From IMG/VR virus record IMGVR_UViG_3300029915_000128, positions 1 through 26,034 of that record: 26,034 bases of DNA; one strand, 5' to 3'. Source of the stretch: a virus. Positions 19,076 to 26,034 of this stretch are shown piece by piece. The stretch's first letter is position 1; every line of letters begins with the position of its first letter. Below the pieces are notes generated by a model that had not been told where the DNA came from, did no database searches, and saw only the letters and a program-made list of their open reading frames with translations. The position numbers were made by a program, and so were the translations under genes.

Positions 19076-20808
19076 TATTGTTTTCCTTGTTCAGAATTAT
19101 ACATTCCTTCGGCAACTGGTCCAGCAAATGGATTTAATGTGCCTCTTATTTTATCAGATAATCCCAGTCTTTTAGGATTAGTTAGAGCGTTTGTTAATGC
19201 TTTTTGTCCAAATTTAGTTTGTGCTATTGCATTTCCAATCGGTCTTATTGCATTGCCGCCTAAGAAACTTAACCCACCAGTAATAGCATTTGGTACCAAA
19301 CTCATACCATGTGTCGCTATCGCTGTTCCGGTTCCGATCAATCCAGTAACTAAATTCCTACCAAATCCTTTAGCTATGTTAGATTTTAATGCGTTTGGAC
19401 TGTCTCTTAATATTTTATTCAATGAATCAACTTTCGAGCGTTCAGCATTTGAGAACAAATATTCTCGTTGCTTCTGACTGAGATTGTTATATTTCTTTAA
19501 AAATTCTTTTGGTTCTGCAGAATTATCAAAATAATGACTGCGCAATGTTTTTTTGCCGAAATCTTCATCACCAACCATTTTGCTAAATTGTTGCATTTTT
19601 CCAATATCTTCTCCGCCTTTTGGCACGTAATCCTTTATAAAAGATGCTTTATCAAAGTTAGGATTATTATTCTTTATCAAATTAGAAAATGTTGATGTAG
19701 CATTCTTTCCTTTTGGAGTTACCACCTGATGGAATGTTTGATTCTTAGCTTGTGTTGCAGAATTAGCGTTATCAAATGTACTTTTTACTGTATCCGACAA
19801 ATTATTATTTTCTAGATTTTTTGCAACGTCACCTTTTGATAATTTTATTGCTCTAGATACAACATCAGTCGGTAATTTAGCACCTCCAATGCTATCTCTA
19901 TAATACTCATTCAATCCTTGATGATGTTTTAATGCACCTTCAAATGAACTTGGCGCAGCATCCAGTAAATTATGAACAAATTGCAATGATGCAATATGCT
20001 TATCAGAACTCGGATTAACTTTTAATTTATCAGTCAATTCCTGGCGCATTTTCTCAAGGCCATTCATATAGCCTTCATTATTGTAATTAATACCAGGAGT
20101 CGTATCGGCTATGGAAGCATAGCCTTTTGCTACATTCCATTTATTATTTTCATCTGCTGCTGCGGTATCATGAACTGCTTTCGCTTTATCAAATGCATGT
20201 TCGCCAGCTGTTTTCTGGGCAACTTCAGGCAATGCATTTGGCGCAGACATTACAGCGTTTTTATCGCTTACAATATCGCCAACACCTTTTGCAAATGATG
20301 GCGCTGCTAAACTTTTAATATAGTTTTTCCCGGCTTGTAATCCTTTGCCAAGTAATGCTCCACCGCCTTCCAATAATGCATTGCCGCCAAAATTCATTCC
20401 TGCGTTTTCTAATAGGCTATTCTTATTATTTGGGTCCAGTTCAGAAAATCCAGTTCCAGCCGAACCTTGAATAGCTGTTCTTCCAAGGCTATTTAATAAT
20501 CCTGCTCCGGCGGAAATCCCCATTAATGGAGCTGTCATCGCAAGCTGAGTTGTTACTGGGTGATGTTTAATATTTTCAACACCACCAAATTGCAAGGCAG
20601 AGCTAGGAGAATACATAGAGGGAAATTCATTTTTGAACTTCTTTGATTCTTCTTCGTAATTTATATCAGGTTTTTTTTTGTTAGATTTAGAGTACCGATT
20701 GTCAAATTCATCTTGAGATGGCAAAGAAAACCCCTGTGATTCACTATTAACATCAGTTGGGAATCTTTTATCAAATTCATCTTGAGATGGTAGAGAAAAA
20801 TCAGCCAT
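19075..20808 (-). CDS. Ejection-type internal virion protein, 577 aa
   Basis: Large, charged, mostly helical protein in the position of podoviral DNA-ejection proteins. The N-terminus has a duplicated decapeptide FSLPSQDEFD at residues 4-13 and 27-36. Hydrophobic, Gly-rich segments (TAPLMGISAGAGLLNSLG at about 92-110; VTGLIGTGTAIATHGMSLVP and ITGGLSFLGG near 490-530) could insert into the membrane during ejection. A helical middle contains many Lys and Asn. The pattern of amphipathic Gly-zipper segments is typical of proteins ejected with DNA. Coupled by TAATG to both neighbours. Confidence 0.65.
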   Translation of the reverse strand: MADFSLPSQDEFDKRFPTDVNSESQGFSLPSQDEFDNRYSKSNKKKPDINYEEESKKFKNEFPSMYSPSSALQFGGVENIKHHPVTTQLAMTAPLMGISAGAGLLNSLGRTAIQGSAGTGFSELDPNNKNSLLENAGMNFGGNALLEGGGALLGKGLQAGKNYIKSLAAPSFAKGVGDIVSDKNAVMSAPNALPEVAQKTAGEHAFDKAKAVHDTAAADENNKWNVAKGYASIADTTPGINYNNEGYMNGLEKMRQELTDKLKVNPSSDKHIASLQFVHNLLDAAPSSFEGALKHHQGLNEYYRDSIGGAKLPTDVVSRAIKLSKGDVAKNLENNNLSDTVKSTFDNANSATQAKNQTFHQVVTPKGKNATSTFSNLIKNNNPNFDKASFIKDYVPKGGEDIGKMQQFSKMVGDEDFGKKTLRSHYFDNSAEPKEFLKKYNNLSQKQREYLFSNAERSKVDSLNKILRDSPNALKSNIAKGFGRNLVTGLIGTGTAIATHGMSLVPNAITGGLSFLGGNAIRPIGNAIAQTKFGQKALTNALTNPKRLGLSDKIRGTLNPFAGPVAEGMYNSEQGKQ

Positions 20809-22151
20809 TATTTTTTCCCTTTTGGTAATGCTGCTCTTATCTGCTGTTGTATTTCTGGACTATATGAATCAACTGCATTCCAGAATTCATCATTATTATT
20901 TGATGGGTCAAATTTCTGTGATAAAAACCCTTTCACATCAAATTTATTAGATGGTGCATCTACTTCTTGTCCAGATTTAAATTTAGCTATATTTTCTGGA
21001 CTTAAAAATTCTTTGTATTTATTTGCATTAATTGGTTTTTGTGTTTTCACATCAAAGAACGGATAATCTGTATTATATTGGCTGTACGCTTGCTCAAGTT
21101 GAGGTGCAGTTAATCCAGCTGCTTTAAGTTTATTGTATATTGGCAAGAATTCTTGTTGTCTTTTTGCTACACCTTCGCCATAAGCAATCATTCTTTCCAT
21201 GCCTTCTTTCGTCAAAGTAACATCGGGTTTTAATGTCTGCGCAACATCTAAATTAACAGCAGCACCATGTCCACCATTGACATAAGGTGCGATTGCATTT
21301 CTTAATTGCGCCACAGCACCATTTGCTACTTCACGATTTGGATCATCAGTGGCCCAGTGTGGAATTAATCCACCGCGCGGACCTTTCACCCAATTTGGAA
21401 CTTTAGCGATAGCGTCTCTAAGAATCTCGCTATTCTTTTGGATAATAGGCGCATTTCTAGAAAGTGATTGCGCAGTTGTAAACTGATCAGCTGATTGAGC
21501 TACTTCTGCTTCAGCTTCTTTTTGTTGTTTTGCTCCCTGAGCAGACGCATTATTTTTCCATATATTATATTCACCAGGATTTTGCAATTCCTGCTGGCGC
21601 CCACCGTTAACAAATCCTTTGCTATCTAAATATGGCTGACTGTTTGGGCTGTTCACACTAGATCCTGAACCTCCGGCTTGCTCATTCGGAGACATATCAC
21701 CAGATGGCGTTGCGCTAATTGCGTTTCTATTTGGTTGCCCCGTATCTTGTTGAGTTGGTGTATTATTGATTGCATTATTAGGAGTCGATGATTTACCACT
21801 TGAGCCTTGAAATACGCTCTTTAATGCATTTCCAATTGTGCTGAACATGTCTGGAGACTGTTGTTGAGGCTGTGGAAGATTTGGCTGTGACGCAGCAGGG
21901 TTGTTGCTAGCAATTGGACGTATAGCATTTAGATAGGCTTGCTCACCAGCAGCGGAACCATATAGCGCATTAGGTGATATTAAATGCTGAATTTTAGCTT
22001 CAGTTTCGCGTGGATAGAATTGATTTTGTAATTCAGCCTTGCGATTCTCCAATCCAGCTTTGGATATTGCATTGTAATTCGTAAACAACCGACCACCGGG
22101 TCCGGTATCAGACACTACACTAGGTAAAGGAATTGCGCCAAATATTGCCAT
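20808..22151 (-). CDS. Ejection-type internal virion protein, 447 aa
   Basis: N-terminal 80 residues are helical; a long linker (about 80-200) is rich in Gln, Ser, Asn and Pro with no expected fold. Residues 200-447 are helical and charged (AEAEVAQSADQFTTAQ, NREVANGAVAQLRNAI, EGVAKRQQEFLPIYNKL). It has no enzymatic motif. The order of three consecutive large, low-complexity helical proteins before the fibres matches DNA-transfer protein operons of podoviruses. Starts four bases after the stop of the gene upstream, with GGGG before the ATG. Confidence 0.65.
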   Translation of the reverse strand: MAIFGAIPLPSVVSDTGPGGRLFTNYNAISKAGLENRKAELQNQFYPRETEAKIQHLISPNALYGSAAGEQAYLNAIRPIASNNPAASQPNLPQPQQQSPDMFSTIGNALKSVFQGSSGKSSTPNNAINNTPTQQDTGQPNRNAISATPSGDMSPNEQAGGSGSSVNSPNSQPYLDSKGFVNGGRQQELQNPGEYNIWKNNASAQGAKQQKEAEAEVAQSADQFTTAQSLSRNAPIIQKNSEILRDAIAKVPNWVKGPRGGLIPHWATDDPNREVANGAVAQLRNAIAPYVNGGHGAAVNLDVAQTLKPDVTLTKEGMERMIAYGEGVAKRQQEFLPIYNKLKAAGLTAPQLEQAYSQYNTDYPFFDVKTQKPINANKYKEFLSPENIAKFKSGQEVDAPSNKFDVKGFLSQKFDPSNNNDEFWNAVDSYSPEIQQQIRAALPKGKK

Positions 22152-22154
22152 AAT

Positions 22155-22838
22155 TTACCCCATGAAGAAACTAGCTAGACCTGGAAGCATATGCCCAAAT
22201 CCACCCAATATATTTGATTGATCTTGCTGTTGGCCTGCGCGCTGACCATAACCAAATCCAGCCATGTTTTCGCCGCCAGTATTGTATAAGTTGCTCAGTG
22301 AGTTTGCCGCACCTTGGCCGCCCTGGATCAATGCTTGCTGTCCTGCGCCATAATTGGAATTAATACCCAGCACGTTACCCAGCCAGTTTTGCATATCCGA
22401 TGACGAGATGCCTTGCGCGTTTTGTTGAGCTTGCAACTGCATGGGGGTACTTCCCAATAGACCATTAGCTGATCCTTGGTTTTGCAGAGAGCGCATACCT
22501 TGTTGTTGCTGATATTTAGCCCATGGAGATTCTTGATAACCACCCATTAGATGATTGATAAATGCGGATGGATCTTGCTGGCCTTGAAGCCAGTTTTGAT
22601 AATTTCCTAATGCTTGCTGACCCGCTTGCGCATAAGGCTGCTGAGCATTAGCTGCTTTGTCGAAATACGGTTGATAGGCTTCTTGTCCTTTCTCGTAAGG
22701 TGAACCGGAGTCGCCAGTCAAACCACCAAAGAATTGGGCGAATCCGTTTCCAAATTCATTTCCCATACCGCCGTAACCCTGGCCGCCAACGTTGGCTCCA
22801 TTGTAATTTCGAGATCCGCCGAAATTCATATCCGCCAT
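22155..22838 (-). CDS. DNA transfer (ejection) protein, 227 aa
   Basis: AAGGA precedes the ATG. A Gly/Asn-rich start (MNFGGSRNYNGANVGG) is followed by helices rich in Gln and Ala: AYQPYFDKAANAQQPYAQAG, LGNYQNWLQGQQDPSAF, MGGYQESPWAKYQQQQG, LLGSTPMQLQAQQNAQG, DMQNWLGNVLG. This sequence style is characteristic of a family of phage DNA-transfer proteins that leave the virion ahead of the genome. The short C-terminal hydrophobic end (HMLPGLASFFMG) may contact the membrane. First of three ejection-type genes. Confidence 0.72.
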   Translation of the reverse strand: MADMNFGGSRNYNGANVGGQGYGGMGNEFGNGFAQFFGGLTGDSGSPYEKGQEAYQPYFDKAANAQQPYAQAGQQALGNYQNWLQGQQDPSAFINHLMGGYQESPWAKYQQQQGMRSLQNQGSANGLLGSTPMQLQAQQNAQGISSSDMQNWLGNVLGINSNYGAGQQALIQGGQGAANSLSNLYNTGGENMAGFGYGQRAGQQQDQSNILGGFGHMLPGLASFFMG

Positions 22839-22898
22839 AATAATATCCTTTTATTGCGTTAATTTTAGCACTTAATTTGGGCTAGCGTCATCTATCAA

Positions 22899-23588
22899 TT
22901 ATCGCGCACGCCTTGCGTAAATTCCGCCACACGCTGTGCTTGAGTTAGCTGTTTGTAAATATCCTGTAATATAAACTGTGGTAGTTGCAGCTATGCTAAT
23001 TCTTCTCATTGGGACAGTAATTCCAGATCCCGACCCCACTGTTGCAGTAATTGCAGTGTATAATGATGCATCAGGAAAGGTTGCCGAGGTGGTCGATATC
23101 CATCCGAGAATTATTGACGTGCCTGCGCCAACCGTATCATAAGTTATGTTTCCCCAAACATCCCAATCACCAGCGGTTAACGATATACTTGTTAGGTCGT
23201 GAGCTAAGCCACCCGAAAAAGTAACATGCGAAGCAGAAGCTATGACGCTAGAAATAAACTCCCCAATATAACCACCGGGAGCATTATTATTCGTGCTGGT
23301 TCCTTGCGCCAAAACGCCGCCAGTACCTTTGCCCGTTAATTGCAATTGAATATTTGTGTCAGTTCCACTCGCGGAAAGGAAAGGAGTATTTCCCGTAGTA
23401 TTATTTGAAACCCCTATATAATTTACTGCGCTTACGACATAACTAAATGTGAATGCCAGCGCACCCGTGCTGCTCGCGACGCCGGTGGGAGCTTGCAAAG
23501 TGCCATTTAATCCTGTCATAGAAGTTATATTGGAATTTGCGCCTGCATTCGCAATATTAGTATTTTCTATTTGGTTTTGTGTGGTCAT
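22899..23588 (-). CDS. Appendage or fibre-type protein, 229 aa
   Basis: N-terminal Asn/Thr-rich (TTQNQIENTNIANAGANSN), then beta strands with GTDTNIQLQLTGKGTGGV at about 75-95, the 'solid line' repeat often found in phage fibres. From about 110 to the end there is a compact beta domain (VTFSGGLAHDLTSISLTAGDWDVWG, then GYLQTANSSTACGGIYARRAR) resembling the C-terminal jelly-roll of tail appendages. It is the third in a series of appendage genes interrupted by HNH genes. Receptor or attachment role inferred. Confidence 0.65.
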   Translation of the reverse strand: MTTQNQIENTNIANAGANSNITSMTGLNGTLQAPTGVASSTGALAFTFSYVVSAVNYIGVSNNTTGNTPFLSASGTDTNIQLQLTGKGTGGVLAQGTSTNNNAPGGYIGEFISSVIASASHVTFSGGLAHDLTSISLTAGDWDVWGNITYDTVGAGTSIILGWISTTSATFPDASLYTAITATVGSGSGITVPMRRISIAATTTVYITGYLQTANSSTACGGIYARRAR

Positions 23589-23600
23589 GAATTATTGATC

Positions 23601-24212
23601 CTAATCTAATATCCATTTTCGTTTATTGGTTTCAGGATCAATGATCCACTTTTTTCCTTTTGTTCGCAGGCTATTTGCCTCTCTAACTTCTTTTCTTTGT
23701 GAAACTTCTTGCAAAATATTTTTTAATTTTTCTCTATGCTCATCACTTACTTTTCTACCTTTTAACGGGCTAACCCCAAATCTTTTATATGTTTTTCCAG
23801 AATTCCATGATGGCTTGCCTGTTTTTTTTCCTTTATTGGGGCTTTCTTTTCCTTTCATTAATGCACTCATTTGAGCTTTTCGTACTTCGCTGAGCTTTTT
23901 CCCTTTTTTGGAATCTCCCATATTTGCATTCCATTCTGGCGTATGGATAATTAACTTTAATGAAGCACTACATTTTGCCTTATGCTCAGCTGTTAACTTT
24001 TTACCTTTAAAATGAATTTTATTATGACATCCTCTGCATAATGTCAGTCCATTGCTGATTTCGTATCGTAAACTTTCATCTTTATCCCATTCTATAATAT
24101 GATGAGAGCATAAATTTTTATCGCTTTCACAATGCCGACATTTATAGTTGTCTCTTTTTAAAACCTCACTTTTCCAATAACGTCCATCTTTGTTATTTCT
24201 TCCCTTTGTCAT
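23601..24212 (-). CDS. HNH homing endonuclease with NUMOD3 repeats, 203 aa
   Basis: Free-standing homing endonuclease. Zinc and catalytic core: C25-x2-C28, HH at 37-38 in SHHIIEWDKDE, then C59-x2-C62 with HNK at 63-65 and H67. Downstream are several basic NUMOD3-like motifs (KKGKKLSEVRKAQMS, NKGKKTGKPSW, KGRKVSDEHREKLK) that give sequence specificity by binding DNA. The end KGKKWIIDPETNKRKW is shared with the second HNH protein at 24885-25541. The ATG at 24212 is preferred because GGAG lies seven bases upstream. AT-rich compared with the virion genes. Confidence 0.88.
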   Translation of the reverse strand: MTKGRNNKDGRYWKSEVLKRDNYKCRHCESDKNLCSHHIIEWDKDESLRYEISNGLTLCRGCHNKIHFKGKKLTAEHKAKCSASLKLIIHTPEWNANMGDSKKGKKLSEVRKAQMSALMKGKESPNKGKKTGKPSWNSGKTYKRFGVSPLKGRKVSDEHREKLKNILQEVSQRKEVREANSLRTKGKKWIIDPETNKRKWILD

Positions 24213-24237
24213 AATAATCTCCATTAAAGAGATTATT
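24213..24237 (-). promoter_or_regulatory. Hairpin that covers the ribosome binding site of the HNH gene
   Basis: In the leftward transcript, 24237-24229 pairs with 24221-24213 (9 bp perfect, 7-base loop). The GAG of the GGAG site (24222-24219) lies in the stem and the ATG follows it directly. Translation would be blocked unless the stem is opened, for example by a ribosome finishing the gene upstream. The related HNH gene at 24885 has a shorter pair, 25560-25557 with 25550-25547 (4 bp), at the same place. Confidence 0.6.
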
Positions 24238-24268
24238 TTATCATTTAATCAACTGCTATTACAGGTCA

Positions 24269-24856
24269 TTATACTTTAGTAAGACCACTACTCACGACAT
24301 CCGACATTCCCCATATCGAATTAGCCACCAAACAAGTTATTAAACAGCTATCACCAGCATTGGTTGACGCCCAGGAACCGGCGCTAGAAGAAGCTTGATT
24401 GCCAAATTGAATAGTCTGACTTGTGTTGGCGGTGGCGACCCAACCTTGGCCTGTTGATAATCCATTTAATCTAATTGCATCACCTATTGCGGCTGTTGCA
24501 GGAAGTGTGACTACACATGGCGCGCTTACGTCAGCAATTATATATCCATGTGAAACGGCAGCAGCGAGCGTCGCTCCAGTTATGGTGCTCCAGGTTAGCG
24601 CACCGCCGGTTGCATTAATTGTAATAGCGCCCGATGCACTGGTAATACTAACACCCGTGCCTGCGGTTAATGCCGCAGCAGACGGATCGCTAGCAGTAGT
24701 ACCAATTAATAATTGGCCTGCACCCAAGACAATTGGAACCATTGGGCTCGAACCTTCGGCAATCAGAATGCCATGAGCTGTAGGACTTGCAACACCTGTA
24801 CCACCTATTGCAGCGGAAAAGGGCTGGCTACTATTTATTTGATTATTTGTACTCAT
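24269..24856 (-). CDS. Appendage or fibre-type protein, 195 aa
   Basis: GGAGC precedes the ATG. The N-terminus reads FSAAIGGTGVASPTAHGILIAEGSSPMVPIVL, AGQLLIGTTASDPSAAALTAGTGVSITSASGAITI: the 'GGTG...AHGIL.AEGSSP' and 'AGQLLIGTT..DP' units common at the base of phage fibres. The second half (about 90-195) is a beta domain: TWSTITGATLAAAVSHGYI, VTLPATAAIGDAIRLNGL. It is paralogous to the edge-cut gene 25585-26034, sharing TW-TIT, VLPAT, GLGxG and IxFG patterns. Flanked on both sides by HNH genes. Confidence 0.7.
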   Translation of the reverse strand: MSTNNQINSSQPFSAAIGGTGVASPTAHGILIAEGSSPMVPIVLGAGQLLIGTTASDPSAAALTAGTGVSITSASGAITINATGGALTWSTITGATLAAAVSHGYIIADVSAPCVVTLPATAAIGDAIRLNGLSTGQGWVATANTSQTIQFGNQASSSAGSWASTNAGDSCLITCLVANSIWGMSDVVSSGLTKV

Positions 24857-24884
24857 TTTATACAGCTCCTAGATAAACACTCAT

Positions 24885-25541
24885 TCAATACCAGATTCTT
24901 TTATTTGTTTCTGGATCTATTTTCCATTTCTTGCCTTTTAATCTAATTTTATTAGCTTCAATATTTTCTGGTGTTCTAGCTTCTAATAATGCTGCTTTAT
25001 GAGATTCGCTTAATTTTCTTCCCAGCTTGGCATCCCTTAATTTTTTCTTATGCTCATCAGTAAATTTTATACCTTTTTTAGAAGCGCTTATTTTTCTATT
25101 TCTTTCTATAGTATAAATTTGGTTTTTATGAGCAAAACTCATTTTCTTTTTTGTTTCTTCGCTAGCTTTTTTTCCTAGCTTTGCTTCACGCATTTTTTCT
25201 TTTGTTTCTTCGTTAAAACACCCTTTTTGTCCTTTATTCCAAGCTTTCATTCCTTTTAATTTTTCACTTAATTTTTTCTTTGTTTCCTCGCTTAATGGAA
25301 TTCCTTTAAGCTTACTTTCTTTACCAATATGATGATGCTTATTGTGACAAGAAGTACATAATGTTAATCCATTATTCACTTCATATCGCAAATCTTCGTT
25401 CTTATCCCATTCTATAATATGATGAGCATGAATTTTCCTTCCTACAATTTTACAGCGCTGACATATATTCTTATCTCTTTCAAGAACAGCGTTTCTCCAG
25501 TTATGATAATTGCTATTGTTTGGTCTAGTTGAATGTTTCAT
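24885..25541 (-). CDS. HNH homing endonuclease with NUMOD3 repeats, 218 aa
   Basis: Second member of the pair with 23601-24212. The HNH core has C27-x2-C30, HH at 40-41 in AHHIIEWDKNE, LRYEVNNGLTLC, then C65-HNK and H69-71. Five or more NUMOD3-like basic repeats follow (GIPLSEETKKKLSE, EETKEKMREAKLGKKAS, GIKFTDEHKKKLRDAKLGRKLSESHK). It ends KGKKWKIDPETNKRIWY like its paralogue. GGAG precedes the ATG, within a short stem. Strongly AT-rich; a later acquisition than its neighbours is likely. Confidence 0.9.
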   Translation of the reverse strand: MKHSTRPNNSNYHNWRNAVLERDKNICQRCKIVGRKIHAHHIIEWDKNEDLRYEVNNGLTLCTSCHNKHHHIGKESKLKGIPLSEETKKKLSEKLKGMKAWNKGQKGCFNEETKEKMREAKLGKKASEETKKKMSFAHKNQIYTIERNRKISASKKGIKFTDEHKKKLRDAKLGRKLSESHKAALLEARTPENIEANKIRLKGKKWKIDPETNKRIWY

Positions 25542-25584
25542 ATAATCTCCAATTAAGGAGGTGAATTTATCATATTGTTAACCG

Positions 25585-26034
25585 TCAAACTACTTGTGGA
25601 TTGCTATTAATCGAAGTCACAGACCAAACAGTATTAGCCACTATTCCTTTCACAGTAATGTTTGAATATTGAATATCAGAATTTATCGAGCCTGCAATGC
25701 TAGTACTTACCGAACCGAATTCGATGTTTTGTCCGCTGTTACAAACCAATGACCAGCCACCCGCACCTAATCCCATAATTTCAACAAAATCCCCGGCGGA
25801 GAATGTTGCTGGCAAAACTACACTAACCGGTGTCACTGTGCGATTAGTAATATAACCATTATTGGCTGCAGCATTCACCGAAACAGCAGTAATCGTTGTC
25901 CAAGTAACTCCTGATCCAGAAGCTGAAATGGTTATTGCTCCAGATGCATTTGAAATACTAATACCTGCACCAGGTATTAAATTTCCCGCCACTGGATCAG
26001 CCCCAGTAGATCCTATTAATAATTGTCCGTCAGT
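25585..26034 (-). CDS. Appendage or fibre-type protein, C-terminal 149 aa (cut by right edge)
   Basis: The frame is open to the right edge: before a possible GTG at 25992 it continues as DGQLLIGSTGADPVAG, matching AGQLLIGTTASDP of the 24269 gene, so the true start is outside the window. Visible: AGISISNASGAITISASGSGVTWTTIT, a central VVLPATFSAGDFVEIMGLG, and QNIEFGSVSTS, all with counterparts in the 24269 gene. A tandem duplicate separated from it by the HNH gene. Beta-rich; virion appendage role inferred. Confidence 0.7.
   Translation of the reverse strand, partial: TDGQLLIGSTGADPVAGNLIPGAGISISNASGAITISASGSGVTWTTITAVSVNAAANNGYITNRTVTPVSVVLPATFSAGDFVEIMGLGAGGWSLVCNSGQNIEFGSVSTSIAGSINSDIQYSNITVKGIVANTVWSVTSINSNPQVV

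Noticed and set aside
16507-24946. Plus-strand ORFs opposite the virion genes (for example 14548-14868, 17793-18134, 19139-19477, 24423-24776)
   Set aside because: They lie antisense to well-supported genes, have no ribosome sites, and reflect the Ala/Val/Thr-rich codons of the genes on the other strand.

Overview
The window is phage or prophage DNA, most likely from a tailed, podovirus-like phage of a Gram-negative host. Evidence for this: terminase large and small subunits, a holin next to a GH24 lysozyme, a run of large minus-strand virion genes (ejection-type proteins, collar-domain fibre, several fibre or appendage genes), a RepA-type helicase ATPase, and a Sak4-like annealing ATPase beside an SSB ending in IPF. 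About 40 very small, tightly overlapping genes fill the rest. No integrase, CI-type repressor, DNA polymerase, portal or capsid gene is visible. The host cannot be named from the sequence. Both edges cut genes: terL runs off the left edge and an appendage gene runs off the right edge, both on the minus strand. This is consistent with a circular or circularly permuted genome whose head genes lie outside the window.

Layout. 1-2029 (minus): terS, three or four small genes, a stand-alone NrdR-like zinc ribbon, then terL, driven by a good promoter at 2061-2088. 2030-2215: divergent control region with a 17-bp palindromic repeat. 2216-3603 (plus): eight small genes, including an HTH protein and two membrane peptides. 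3586-8132 (minus): read from the right, two small genes, a 114-aa protein, a RepA-like ATPase, a 225-bp array of inverted and direct GGGACT repeats beside an AT-rich block (candidate replication origin), a VRR-NUC nuclease, three mini zinc-ribbon proteins, GH24 endolysin and holin. 8146-8196: overlapping divergent promoters containing two copies of the palindrome ATTGCAAT.

8207-13710 (plus): small early-type genes, several joined by repeated 23-bp stop-to-start linkers; an intrinsic terminator and new promoter at 10997-11069; then Sak4-like ATPase, HNH endonuclease, SSB and a small secreted protein. 13711-14039: a gene-free stretch between converging transcription units, dense in perfect inverted repeats; this is the best candidate for something undescribed. 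14040-26034 (minus): virion genes in the order appendage, HNH, appendage, HNH, appendage, three ejection-type proteins, collar fibre, two small virion proteins, a terminator, a 48-aa peptide, a YadA-like beta-roll fibre and a last fibre.

How the parts fit together: the two divergent control regions probably set early against late transcription. The minus-strand helicase and repeat array would start replication. Sak4 with its SSB, plus VRR-NUC, would handle recombination and branched DNA. terS/terL package the DNA, the ejection proteins and fibres deliver it, and holin/lysozyme release the progeny. Three free-standing HNH homing endonucleases parasitise gene junctions. Functions are inferred from motifs read by eye; no database search was possible.
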